Shown here in pieces: positions 16,504 to 26,400 of a DNA stretch of 53,656 nucleotides (position 1 is the stretch's first letter; every line of letters starts with the position of its first letter). The translations under genes were made by a program, and so were the position numbers. Source of the DNA: Actinophytocola sp. (GTDB taxonomy: Bacteria > Actinomycetota > Actinomycetes > Mycobacteriales > Pseudonocardiaceae); the NCBI RefSeq assembly GCF_009379765.1, contig NZ_WHTD01000040.1:1-53656 (forward strand), written 5' to 3'. The notes beneath the pieces are model-generated. The model searched no databases. It saw only the letters and a program-made list of their open reading frames with translations, and was not told the DNA's origin.

Positions 16504-17707
16504 CGAGCCATGGACACGCAAGGAGCCGCGCCCCTCGCGGACCATCTATCTCGTCGCTCGGCGCGAGCTGAACTCCCGGCTGCGCACCCGGTCCTTCGTG
16601 GTCTCCACAATCGTCTCCCTGGTCGTGCTCATAGGTTTCGTGCTCACCCAGAGCACACTGTTCGACGAGGAGCGCGTCACCCGGGTCGGGCTCAACGGGC
16701 AGTCGAACGCGATCGCCGGGCCGCTCGAGGACGCCGCGGCGCAGCTGGACCACCACGTGGAGACCCGCGAGGTCACCGATCTCGCCGCCGGCCGCGAGAT
16801 GGTCGCCGACAGCGAGCTGGACGCGCTCGTCAGCGGCGCGCCGGCCGACCTGTCCGTGCTGGTGCGCGGCGACCTCGACCCCGACCTGCGCAACGTCCTC
16901 AATGGACTCGTGCAGCAGCAGGTGCTGAGCGGGCTGCTCGCCTCGGTCGAGGACCTGGACTCGGGCGAGGTGCTCGCCACGGTGGCGAAGGCGGGCGTGC
17001 GGGTGGAGTCGCTCGAGCCCGCCGACCCGCAGCACGACCAGCGGCTCGCGCTGGCGCTGATCATCGTGGCGCTGCTTTACCTGTCGCTGCTGCTGTACGG
17101 GTCGATGGTCGCCCAGGGCGTGGTCGAGGAGAAGTCCAGCCGGGTGGTGGAGCTGCTGCTCGCGACCGTGCGACCGTGGCAGCTGCTGTCCGGCAAGGTG
17201 CTCGGACTCGGCCTGGTGGGGCTGATCCAGCTGTTCACGATCGGCATTGTTGGCCTGCTGCTCGCGATCATCACCGGGGTACTGACGATCTCCGGCACGG
17301 CAGCCGGGACGCTCGCCTGGGGCCTGCTGTGGTACCTGCTCGGTTACCTGTTGTATGCCACGGTCTTCGCGGCGGTCGGCTCGCTGGTGTCGCGGCAGGA
17401 GGACGTGCAGTCGGTGCTGATGCCGATCACGATGGCACTCGTGGTCGGGTTCGTTCTCGGCTTCGCGGTGATCTCCCGCAGCCCCGCCGGCACGACGGCA
17501 ACCGTGCTGTCGCTGCTGCCGCCACTGTCGCCGATCCTGATGCCGGGCCGCATCGCCCTCGCCGCGGCGCCCCTGTGGCAGGTGGGCCTGGCGATCGTGC
17601 TCACCCTGGCCACCGTCGTGCTGCTGGCCCGGATTGGCGGTGCGGTCTACCGGAACTCGGTCCTCCACATGGGACCGCGCCTACGCCTGCGCGACGTCCT
17701 GCGCTGA
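16493..17707 (+). CDS. ABC-2 type permease (NatB-like)
   Basis: This 404-residue membrane protein has one N-terminal transmembrane segment (SFVVSTIVSLVVLIGFVL), a large extracytoplasmic domain of about 160 residues, then five to six segments in the C-terminal half. These begin LALALIIVALLYLSLLLYG and carry the ABC-2 hallmark VVEEKSSRVVELLLATVRPWQLLSGKVLG. The NatB/YhaP-like topology matches the preceding ATPase. The start is GTG, inside the end of the ATPase gene. A strong bidirectional hairpin follows at 17720. Confidence 0.88.
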   Translation: MSGSEPWTRKEPRPSRTIYLVARRELNSRLRTRSFVVSTIVSLVVLIGFVLTQSTLFDEERVTRVGLNGQSNAIAGPLEDAAAQLDHHVETREVTDLAAGREMVADSELDALVSGAPADLSVLVRGDLDPDLRNVLNGLVQQQVLSGLLASVEDLDSGEVLATVAKAGVRVESLEPADPQHDQRLALALIIVALLYLSLLLYGSMVAQGVVEEKSSRVVELLLATVRPWQLLSGKVLGLGLVGLIQLFTIGIVGLLLAIITGVLTISGTAAGTLAWGLLWYLLGYLLYATVFAAVGSLVSRQEDVQSVLMPITMALVVGFVLGFAVISRSPAGTTATVLSLLPPLSPILMPGRIALAAAPLWQVGLAIVLTLATVVLLARIGGAVYRNSVLHMGPRLRLRDVLR

Positions 17708-17719
17708 TCCCGAGACACC

Positions 17720-17754
17720 AACGACGCCCGCCGGACGTTCGGGCGGGCGTCGTT
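17720..17754. terminator. perfect 13-bp hairpin between convergent genes
   Basis: AACGACGCCCGCC (17720-17732) and GGCGGGCGTCGTT (17742-17754) are exact complements around a nine-base loop. Lying between the stops of the ABC permease and the convergent gltA, it can terminate both; AACG/CGTT at its base gives a short U-rich end in either direction. Confidence 0.85.
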
Positions 17755-17766
17755 CACATGTGTGGG

Positions 17767-19128
<1,362 letters not shown>

Positions 19129-19220
19129 GCGTGTCCCTCTCAACAAACTTGTCTTTTGTTCTTAACGCTAGTGCGATCCGCGCCGCCCGGACAGTCCACA
19201 TGGTGTGGGCCCCCGCACTT

Positions 19221-20171
19221 TTATGGATGAACTCGCAGTTCAGCCGCGTAGGGCGGCTCGGCGCCGGCCCGGGACACCGTCACCGATGCCGCGTGCGCGG
19301 CGAATTCCAGCGCCTCGCGCCAGCCGACGAGATCAATGTCACGTACCGCGGCCGCGGTGGTGATTCCGGCCCGGTGCAGCCATGCCAGCAACGCTCCGTG
19401 CACGGTGTCGCCCGCTCCGATGGTGTCGACGACCGCGGCCGGCACGGTGGGCACCTCGACCTCGATGCCGTCCGAGGTGAGCGCGACGAGCCCGTCCGCA
19501 CCGCGGGTGACAACCGCCGCGACCGGGCCTTTGGTGAGCCATTCCCGCACCGCTGCCATCGGGTCGTGGTTGCCGCGCCCACCCGTCAGCCACGCGGCGT
19601 CCTCAACGGACAGTTTGAGCACGCCGATGTCCGGCAGCCAGCCGGCGAACCTCGCCCGGTACGCGGCGGGGTCGTCGATCATCCGCGCGCGGATGTTGGG
19701 GTCGACCACGGTGAGCCCGCCGCGCGCGGAATGGCGGCGCAGCAACGTTTCGTAGGTCGTGGCGCCGGGTTCGAGGACGAGCGAGAGGGTGCCGAGGGAG
19801 AGCGTCGTGACGTCGTCGGGCAGCTCGCCGGGATCGGCCACGAGCCGGTCGGCCGTTCCCTCCACATGGAACGAGTAGCGCGCCGAGCCGTCGGGTCCGA
19901 TGCCGGCCACCGCGAGCGTGGTCGGCTCGTCACCGCGCCGCACGAGCGAAGTGTCCACACCGGACAGCTGGAGCCTGTCCAGCAGTGCGTCGCCGAACGG
20001 GTCGGTGGACAGCCGGGACAGGAACCGGACGGGCACGCCGAGCCGGCCCAGCGCGATGGCGACGTTGTACGGACCACCGCCGGGCAGCGGCAGCAGCGGG
20101 CCGAGCTCACCCGGCCCGGTGGCCGGTGCCGGCACCAGATCGACGAGGGCCTCGCCGCCGACACAGAGCAT
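19221..20171 (-). CDS. PfkB-family sugar kinase (fructokinase-like)
   Basis: This 316-residue ribokinase-superfamily kinase has the N-terminal MLCVGGEALVDLVP and GGGPYNVAIALGRLG, and the C-terminal PfkB signature DTIGAGDTVHGALLAWL, where Asp of GAGD is the catalytic base. Length and GEALVDL suggest a fructokinase or related sugar kinase; the substrate is not certain. I chose ATG 20171 because AGGTGG precedes it; the GTG at 20183 lacks a ribosome site. It is divergent from an acyl-CoA dehydrogenase gene across a region with an operator-like inverted repeat. Confidence 0.86.
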   Translation of the reverse strand: MLCVGGEALVDLVPAPATGPGELGPLLPLPGGGPYNVAIALGRLGVPVRFLSRLSTDPFGDALLDRLQLSGVDTSLVRRGDEPTTLAVAGIGPDGSARYSFHVEGTADRLVADPGELPDDVTTLSLGTLSLVLEPGATTYETLLRRHSARGGLTVVDPNIRARMIDDPAAYRARFAGWLPDIGVLKLSVEDAAWLTGGRGNHDPMAAVREWLTKGPVAAVVTRGADGLVALTSDGIEVEVPTVPAAVVDTIGAGDTVHGALLAWLHRAGITTAAAVRDIDLVGWREALEFAAHAASVTVSRAGAEPPYAAELRVHP

Positions 20172-20202
20172 GCGCCACCTCACGACTCGGATTGGATGGT
20201 TA

Positions 20203-20231
20203 CCCGATAGTAGGGAGTCATACTAATCGGG
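20203..20231. promoter_or_regulatory. inverted repeat in divergent promoter, candidate operator
   Basis: CCCGATAGTA (20203-20212) faces TACTAATCGGG (20221-20231) around eight bases. The arms match except for one extra base. AT-rich motifs (TAGTA, TACTAAT) in the arms could include -10 elements for either gene. It lies 32 bases upstream of both gene starts. Confidence 0.45.
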
Positions 20232-20262
20232 CGTCCGACAACTGACCCGCGGAGGAATGGCC

Positions 20263-21408
20263 ATGCCCGCCGAGCGTCTGTTGCCCAACCGGGAGGCAGC
20301 GGACCTCATCAAGCTGACCAGGGAGATCGCCAGGGACGAGCTGGCGCCGCTGGCCGCTCGCTACGAGGAGGAGGAGCGGTTCCCGCGCGAGCAGTTCCGG
20401 CTGCTCGGGCGGTCCGGGCTGCTCGGGCTGCCATACCCGGAGCAGTGGGGCGGCGGCGGGCTGCCGTACGAGGTGTACCTGCAGGTCCTCGAGGAGGTCG
20501 CGACCGCCTGGATGTCGATGGGCGTCGGCCTGTCGGTGCACGTCATGTCGTGCTTCGCGCTGGCCGAGTACGGCAGCGACGAGCAGCGGGCGCGGTGGCT
20601 CGGGGACATGCTGGGCGGCGAGCTGCTGGGCGCGTACGCGCTGTCGGAGACGCAGGCCGGCTCCGACGCGGCGGCCTTGTCGACCCGCGCGGTGCTGACC
20701 GGCTCCTCCTACGTCGTGAACGGCACGAAGGCGTGGATCACCCACGGCGACGAGGCCGACTTCTACACGACGATGGTCCGCACGTCGCCCGACCGCGGGC
20801 GTGGCATCAGCTGCCTGCTGGTCGACGCCGCGACGCCCGGGCTCTCCGCGGCCCCGCCGGAGCACAAGATGGGCCTGACGGGCTCACCGACGACCCAGAT
20901 GATCTTCGCCGCCGCCGCCGTGCCCGCGGACCGGCTCCTGGGCGCCGAGGGTGAGGGTCTCAAGATCGCCCTCACCGCCCTCTCGTCCGGCCGGCTGGGC
21001 ATCGCGGCGTGCTCGGTGGGCCTGGCGCAGGCCGCGCTGGACGAGGCACTGGCCTACGCCAGGGGCCGGTCCCAGTTCGGCCGCCCGATCATCGAGTTCC
21101 AGGGGATGGAGTTCCTGCTGGCCGACATGGCCGCGGCCGTCGAGTCCGCCAGGGCGACGTACCTGGAGGCCGCCCGCCGCCGCGACCGGGGCCTGACCTT
21201 CACCCGGCAGGCCTCGATAGCGAAGCTGGTCGCCACCGACGCGGCGATGAAGGTGACCACCGACGCGGTCCAGGTTCTGGGCGGGGCCGGCTACACGCGC
21301 GACTTCCCCGTGGAGCGCTACATGCGGGAGGCGAAGGTGGCCCAGATCTTCGAGGGCACGAACCAGATCCAGCGCATGCTCATCGCGAGGGACCTCCGCA
21401 AGACCTGA
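20263..21408 (+). CDS. acyl-CoA dehydrogenase
   Basis: This 381-residue flavoenzyme has ACAD signatures YALSETQAGSDAAAL and the C-terminal KVAQIFEGTNQIQRMLIAR, whose Glu is the catalytic base. GRSQFGRPIIEFQGMEF and VQVLGGAGYTRDFPVERYMR complete the fold. It introduces a trans-2 double bond into an acyl-CoA, chain length undetermined. GGAGGA lies directly on the first ATG (20257), so the second ATG at 20263 has better spacing. No electron-transfer flavoprotein genes are adjacent. A foldback of GGACTCGCGGGT-type repeats directly follows the stop. Confidence 0.92.
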   Translation: MPAERLLPNREAADLIKLTREIARDELAPLAARYEEEERFPREQFRLLGRSGLLGLPYPEQWGGGGLPYEVYLQVLEEVATAWMSMGVGLSVHVMSCFALAEYGSDEQRARWLGDMLGGELLGAYALSETQAGSDAAALSTRAVLTGSSYVVNGTKAWITHGDEADFYTTMVRTSPDRGRGISCLLVDAATPGLSAAPPEHKMGLTGSPTTQMIFAAAAVPADRLLGAEGEGLKIALTALSSGRLGIAACSVGLAQAALDEALAYARGRSQFGRPIIEFQGMEFLLADMAAAVESARATYLEAARRRDRGLTFTRQASIAKLVATDAAMKVTTDAVQVLGGAGYTRDFPVERYMREAKVAQIFEGTNQIQRMLIARDLRKT

Positions 21409-21410
21409 CG

Positions 21411-21486
21411 ACCCGCGAGTCCCCGACCCGCGAGTCCCCCGTTCCGAGCCGGGGACTCGTGGGGTCCGGGTGGGGGACTCGCGGGT
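21411..21486. repeat. foldback of GGACTCGCGGGT repeats, likely terminator
   Basis: Two direct copies of ACCCGCGAGTCC (21411-21422, 21426-21437) are followed by the inverse GGGGACTCGTGGGG (21451 on) and GGACTCGCGGGT (21475-21486), so the transcript can form a long stem. The last copy touches the stop codon of the convergent amidohydrolase gene. Confidence 0.75.
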
Positions 21487-22697
21487 TACTCCTGGTAGAA
21501 CGGGTTGACGGTGACGCCCAGACCGGTGGCCTCGTCGAAGTGGTACACCTCGCGCCCGCCGACGAACACCCGCACCGCGCGGCTCATCACGTCCAGCGGG
21601 TCGCCCGACCACAGCACCAGGTCCGCGTCCAGCCCCGCCTTCAGCGCACCCACCCGGTCGTCGAGGCCCAACATCCGCGCCGGGTTCACCGTGATCGACC
21701 GCAGCGCCGTCTCCGAGTCCAGGCCCTCCTTCACGGCGAAGGTCGCCTGGTGCACCAGATAGTCGATCGGGACGACCGGGTGATCCGTCGTCAGCGCGAT
21801 CTGCACGCCGGCCCGCGCCAGGATGCCCGGGTTGCGCATCGACCGGCGCCGAACCTCCACCTTGGACCGACCGACGATGAGCGGGCCGATGATCACCGGG
21901 ATCTCCTTGGCCGCCAACGTGTCTGCCAGCAGGTGCCCCTCGGTGCCGTGGTTGACGATCAGCTTGTAACCGAACTCCTCGGCCAGCCTGATCGCCGTCG
22001 CGATGTCGTCCGCGCGGTGGCTGTGCTGGCACCACGGCACCTCGCCGTCGAGCACCCGCACCAGGATCTCCATCGTGTTGTCCCGGTCGAACGGCTTGCC
22101 CTCGCGGATCGCCCACTCCCGCGCCTCGCGGTAGTCCTGCGCCTTCGTGAACGCGTCCCGGATCACCGCCGCCACGCCGAGCCGGGTCGACGGCAGCTTC
22201 TTCTGCTCGCCGTACACCCGCTTCGGGTTCTCCCCGAGCGCGCTCTTCACGCTCACCGGCTCGCGCAGCAGCATGTCGTCGGCCGTGCGGCCCCACGACT
22301 TCACCGCCACGGTCCGCCCGCCGATCGGGTTGCCCGACCCCGGCTTGACGACCACCGTCGTCACCCCGCCGGCCAGCGCGTCGCGGAAGCCCTCGTCGTC
22401 CGGGTTGATCGCGTCCAGCGCCCGCAGCCGGGCGCCGTTCGGGTCGGTCGTCTCGTTGACGTCGACGCCGGCCCAGCCGTCGCCCTCCTCGAACACGCCC
22501 GCGTGACCGTGTGCCTCGACGAACCCGGGCAGCACCCAGGTCCCGGACGCGTCGACGATCTCGGCGTCGTCCGGAATGTCCACATCGGCCTCGGCGCCGA
22601 CCGCGACGATCAACCCGTTGTCCACCAGCACGGTGCCACCCTCGATGGGCTCACCGTCGACCGGAACGACATATCCACCCGTGACTGCGGTACTCAC
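21486..22697 (-). CDS. amidohydrolase family protein (imidazolonepropionase-like)
   Basis: This 403-residue metal-dependent hydrolase has an N-terminal composite beta domain (GGYVVPVDGEPIEGGTVLVDNGLIVAVGAEADV). The TIM-barrel motif is LPGFVEAHGHAG, then CQHSHRADDIATAI, VNHGTEGHLLADTL, ALTTDHPVVPIDYL and DRVGALKAGLDADLVLWSGDPLD. Metal ligands are HGH and the later His and Asp residues. The substrate is unknown; adenine deaminase/dihydroorotase-like relatives share this layout. The GTG at 22697 follows twelve bases after the aldose-1-epimerase-like gene, so the two probably form an operon. Confidence 0.86.
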   Translation of the reverse strand: MSTAVTGGYVVPVDGEPIEGGTVLVDNGLIVAVGAEADVDIPDDAEIVDASGTWVLPGFVEAHGHAGVFEEGDGWAGVDVNETTDPNGARLRALDAINPDDEGFRDALAGGVTTVVVKPGSGNPIGGRTVAVKSWGRTADDMLLREPVSVKSALGENPKRVYGEQKKLPSTRLGVAAVIRDAFTKAQDYREAREWAIREGKPFDRDNTMEILVRVLDGEVPWCQHSHRADDIATAIRLAEEFGYKLIVNHGTEGHLLADTLAAKEIPVIIGPLIVGRSKVEVRRRSMRNPGILARAGVQIALTTDHPVVPIDYLVHQATFAVKEGLDSETALRSITVNPARMLGLDDRVGALKAGLDADLVLWSGDPLDVMSRAVRVFVGGREVYHFDEATGLGVTVNPFYQE

Positions 22698-22708
22698 AGC
22701 CGTGCAAC

Positions 22709-23623
22709 CTACCCGTGCAGCGGCCGGATCCCCCACCGCCCGGTCCACGTGTCGCCCGGCGCGACGGTGATCAGGTCGGTCCCGGAGTTCAGTGCGTCCG
22801 GCGGGCAGGTCATCGGCTCGATGGCCACCGCGCGGGCGCCCTTGCCGGGGAACTCGGCCGGCGTGAACACCTGCACCCAGCCGAAAACCGGTTCCGCCCA
22901 CACCTCGACGCCGCCGCCCGGGTGGGTGACCGAGTGCCGCACCAGGCCGTCCTCGCCGGGCACACAGCCGCCGAACGCCGTGTCCAGCTCGACCCCGCGC
23001 AGCGCGCGACCGCCCCGAAAGTCCAGGTCGGTGCCCTCCAGCGACTGCGGCTTGCCGCTGGGCACCATCGTCTCCTGGTCGACCGGCAGCACCGTGCCCG
23101 CGGCGAGCGTCAGCACGCAGTCGTCGACGTCCACGGTGCCCGGCCGCGGGTACGGGTGCGTGCCGACGCCCAACGGCATCTCCTCGCCGCCGGTGTTGCG
23201 CACCGTGTGGGTGACGGTCAGGCCGCCGTTGTCGAGTGCGTAGCCGATCGTCGTCCGGAACGGGAACGGCCAGCCCTGCGCCTCGGCGATCTCGACGGCC
23301 AGCGTGACGGCGGAGTCGCCGCGCTCGGCCACCGTCCACGGCTCGTGCCGCACGAGGCCGTGGATCGCGTTGCTCCGGACCGGTTCGGTGACCTCGAGCT
23401 GCTGGCGCACGCCCGCGTGTGACCAGGTAGCGCCACCGACCCGGTTGGGCCACGGCACCAGCACCGCGCCCGCGCCCATCGGTGGTTGGTCCTCCGCGCC
23501 GTAGGTCTCCACGTACGGCACGCCGGCCACCTCGAACGCCCGCAGCGACGCGCCGACCATCGTGACGACGGCCCGCGCGTCGCCGTCCCTGATCTCCAGC
23601 TGTTCTCCCGTAGGTCCGCTCAT
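22709..23623 (-). CDS. aldose 1-epimerase family protein (GalM-like)
   Basis: This 304-residue beta-sandwich protein has the GalM-type NAIHGLVRHEPWTV with candidate catalytic His, GVGTHPYPRP, and AVAIEPMTCPPDALNSGTDLITVAPGDTW containing the catalytic Glu region. It should interconvert sugar anomers. The family includes hexose-6-phosphate epimerases, so the sugar is open. It is followed closely by the amidohydrolase gene. A decayed amino-acid permease lies upstream on the same strand. Confidence 0.87.
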   Translation of the reverse strand: MSGPTGEQLEIRDGDARAVVTMVGASLRAFEVAGVPYVETYGAEDQPPMGAGAVLVPWPNRVGGATWSHAGVRQQLEVTEPVRSNAIHGLVRHEPWTVAERGDSAVTLAVEIAEAQGWPFPFRTTIGYALDNGGLTVTHTVRNTGGEEMPLGVGTHPYPRPGTVDVDDCVLTLAAGTVLPVDQETMVPSGKPQSLEGTDLDFRGGRALRGVELDTAFGGCVPGEDGLVRHSVTHPGGGVEVWAEPVFGWVQVFTPAEFPGKGARAVAIEPMTCPPDALNSGTDLITVAPGDTWTGRWGIRPLHG

Positions 23624-23651
23624 ACGAACAGACCTTATTGCGGTGTCCTGG

Positions 23652-24804
23652 TCAGTCCTTCAACGCCTGCGGGTCGAAGTCCTCGACCACCTCGCCGCGG
23701 GACCTCAGCCAGGCCCGGTTGACGAAGTACAGGACGATGCCGGCGGCGATCAGGATGCCGGCGATGTAGTACTGGGCGGCGTCCCGACCGGACAGTCCGG
23801 GAATCGTGAGGTACAGGCAGAGAACCGCGCCCGCCACCGGCGCCCAGGTCGGCGCGCGGAAGGGCCGGTGCTCGGTCTTTTCCCTGCGCAGCACCAGAAC
23901 CGCGATGTTGACCACGGTGAACACCAGCAGCAGCAACAGACCCGTCGTGCTGCCGAGCTTTGCCACCGCCGAGCTGCCGACGAACAGCACGAGCAGCGTC
24001 GCGATGCCGGTGGTGACGCCGATCGACACCCACGGCGTGCGGCGGAACGGGTGCACGGTCGCGAACCCGCGCGGCAGCACGCCTTCGGTGGCCATGCCGT
24101 ACAGGAGCCGGCTCGCCATCAGCATGTTGATGAGGGCCGAGTTGATGACCGCGAGGAGTCCGATGATGGCGAACACGCGCAGCGGGAACCCGGGCGCGCC
24201 GACCTCGATGACCTTCAGCGGCGAGCTGGTGCCGGCGGCCTCGAGGTCCTCGGAGGACAGGAGCAGCGAGGAGGTGACCGCGACGAGGATATAGATCAGC
24301 GCGGCCGTGGCGGGGCCGGTGAGCAGCACCTCGGGAAGATCCGCTCGGGATCGCGGGTCTCCTCGGCCATGTTGACCGAGTCCTCGAAGCCGACCATCGC
24401 GAAGAACGCGAGCGACGTGGCCGCGGTGACCGCCGCCCAGGCGTTCTGGTGCGCAGCGGTCGACGCCGAGGTGACGCCGGAGCACATCACCGTGCAGGCG
24501 ACCAGGAACGTGAGGAACTGAATGTTGAAGGCGCGGTTGGTATAGAGCGCGGCGCCCGCCGCCCGCGGGTACTTGCCGACGAGCTCCAAATAGCTGAACG
24601 CGGTGAGGAACGCGACCACGAACGCCGCCAGGAACGGGAGCCAGAGCGCGCCGCCAACTTTGCCGGCGACGTTTCCGGTCAGCGTGTAGATCCCGGTACC
24701 CAGGATGTCGCCGATCACGAAGAAGAACAGCAGCTTGGAACCCCCATGACGCGGTTCAGCGCCGGCTGTTTTCCTTCCGCGAACGCTGTGTTCTCGGTCA
24801 CCAT
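23652..24804 (-). pseudogene. amino-acid permease (APC superfamily), two frameshifts and an internal deletion
   Basis: Homology to an APC permease runs through three frames. The start MVTENTAFAEGKQPALNRVM (ATG 24804) leaves frame at a five-C run (24741-24745 on the plus strand). The next segment, KLLFFFVIGDILGTGIYTLTG to AEETRDPERIFP, leaves frame near 24330. The third begins VLLTGPATAALIYILVAVTS and continues to an intact C terminus ending DPQALKD. Between TSASTAA and AAVTAATSLAFF (about 24,450) the intracellular loop and roughly two membrane segments found in relatives are missing. The whole is about 384 codons, shorter than the usual ~470. Sequencing error could explain the frameshifts but not the deletion. 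Confidence 0.82.
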
Positions 24805-24867
24805 GGCCCTTGGGCATGCCCGATCTTGCGCCCGATGACCAGATCCGGATTGTTACTTACCCACCAA

Positions 24868-26127
24868 CTACCTGGTTGGTGCGACGTAGCGCCAGAACGC
24901 CGGCAGACACCCGACGGCGACGACAGCCAGGACGATCACCAGCACTCCCCCGCCGGTGGCGGCCGAGGCGGTGCCGACACCGGCGGCGGTCCACCCGTGC
25001 ACGAGGTCGGCGACCCGCGGCCCGCCGGCGACGACGACCGTGAACACGCCCTGCATGCGGCCGCGCATCTCGTCGGTGGCGTCGGTCTGCAGGATCGCGC
25101 TGCGGTACACCATGCTGACCATGTCCGCGGCGCCGGCGATCACCAGGAACATGACCGCGAGCCACAGCGAGTTCGCGAGGCCGAAGCCGATCACGGCGGC
25201 ACCCCACGCGCAGATCGCGACGGTGACACCGACGCCGTGCCGCCGGATGTTGCCGATCCAGCCGGAGGCGAGGCCGCACAGGAGCGCGCCGATCGGGATG
25301 GCGGCGTAGAGCCAGCCGAGGGCGAGGCCGCCGCCGGGCGGGTCGCCGAAGGTGCGTTCGGCCATCTCCGGGAACAGCGCGCGGGGCATGCCGGCGACCA
25401 TCGCGATGATGTCGAGCAGGAACGAGGCGAGCAGGACGTTCTTGGCGGCGAGGTAGCGGAACCCGGCGACGATGTCCTTCAGTCCCGCGCCTCGCTTGAC
25501 GTCGCCCAGGGGTTTGATCGAGGGAAACTTGATCATCATCAGGGTCGCGACGACGAGGGCGACCGAGTCGACGAGGTAGAGGACCGGCAGACCGACGAGC
25601 GGCATGACGGCGCCGGCGAGCAGCGGGCCGAAGACCATGCCGAACGAGGAGACGGTGGCGGTCAGCGCGGTGGCCGACGGGAGGAGCCCGAGCGGCACGA
25701 TGCGGGCGACCGCGGCGGTGCGCGTCGGGATGTTGATCGCGACGAACGCCTGCTGGACCGCGAGGAGGCTGAGGATGAGCCAGACGTTGTCGATGCCGGC
25801 GACGGCCTGGAGCCAGAAGAGGACCGAGGTGGCCGCGACGGCGACGTTGCTGACGAGGATCACGGTCCGCCGGTCGACCGCGTCGGCGATGGCACCGCCC
25901 CACAGGCCGAAGATCAGCAGCGGGACGAGCCCGAACGCCCCGGTGAGGCCGACGAACCCGGACGACCCGGTGATGTCGAAGACCTGCTTGGGCACGGCGA
26001 CGGTGGTGAGCTGGCTGCCGACGGCCGTGATGGCGGTGGTGACCCAGAGCCGCCGAAAGGCGGGAACGGCGAGCGGCCGCGTGTCGATGGCGATCCGCCG
26101 AACCCGGCGACCTGCGGTTACCCCCAC
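24868..26127 (-). CDS. MFS exporter (EntS/MFS_3-like)
   Basis: This 419-residue protein has twelve predicted transmembrane segments. It begins PAFRRLWVTTAITAVGSQLT, has the loop motif GGAIADAVDRRTVI between segments two and three, and AFVAINIPTRTAAV further on. This is the EntS/multidrug MFS_3 group, which includes siderophore and macrolide exporters. The start is GTG. Just upstream, TTAGGTCAGCTAA (26137-26149) is weakly similar to an iron-regulator box. The gene lies downstream of the pdxH stop across a block of 22-bp repeats. Confidence 0.86.
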   Translation of the reverse strand: MGVTAGRRVRRIAIDTRPLAVPAFRRLWVTTAITAVGSQLTTVAVPKQVFDITGSSGFVGLTGAFGLVPLLIFGLWGGAIADAVDRRTVILVSNVAVAATSVLFWLQAVAGIDNVWLILSLLAVQQAFVAINIPTRTAAVARIVPLGLLPSATALTATVSSFGMVFGPLLAGAVMPLVGLPVLYLVDSVALVVATLMMIKFPSIKPLGDVKRGAGLKDIVAGFRYLAAKNVLLASFLLDIIAMVAGMPRALFPEMAERTFGDPPGGGLALGWLYAAIPIGALLCGLASGWIGNIRRHGVGVTVAICAWGAAVIGFGLANSLWLAVMFLVIAGAADMVSMVYRSAILQTDATDEMRGRMQGVFTVVVAGGPRVADLVHGWTAAGVGTASAATGGGVLVIVLAVVAVGCLPAFWRYVAPTR

Positions 26128-26136
26128 GCAGAGAGC

Positions 26137-26149
26137 TTAGGTCAGCTAA
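26137..26149. promoter_or_regulatory. TTAG-N5-CTAA palindrome upstream of the MFS exporter
   Basis: TTAGGTCAGCTAA lies ten bases before the MFS GTG. Its arms agree with parts of the DtxR/IdeR consensus TTAGGTTAGGCTAACCTAA, but it is one base shorter and lacks the last part, so an iron-control role is only a suggestion prompted by the EntS-like product. Confidence 0.22.
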
Positions 26150-26217
26150 CGACCGGGTTGCCCGTGACAGCCCTCACCGCCACCGCCCAGAACCCGCCCC
26201 CGACAACGTCAACGAAT

Positions 26218-26362
26218 CCCGCGAGTCCAACGCTCAGGACCCGCGAGTCCAACGTTCGGATGCGGCGCTCGGGTCGCGGGTGTTGGACTCTCGGGTCGCG
26301 GGTGGTGGACTCTCGGGTCGCGGGTGGTGGACTCGCGGGTCGCGGGTGGTGGACTCGCGACT
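26218..26362. repeat. 22-bp tandem repeats of the GGACTCGCGGGT family with opposing copies
   Basis: Two inverse copies, CCCGCGAGTCCAACG (26218 and 26240), are followed by tandem units beginning GGAC at 26285, 26307, 26329 and 26351, spaced exactly 22 bases (GGACTCTCGGGTCGCGGGTG and variants). The block lies about 40 bases beyond the pdxH stop. The rest of 26128-26400 contains no gene. Confidence 0.85.
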
Positions 26363-26400
26363 TCTCGGCGCCCGGGGCCGCGGAAGCTCCGTGTGGTCGG

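Noticed and set aside
15598..17707. Antibiotic biosynthetic cluster around the ABC genes
   Set aside because: Neighbours are housekeeping or envelope genes and there are no PKS, NRPS or RiPP genes in the window.
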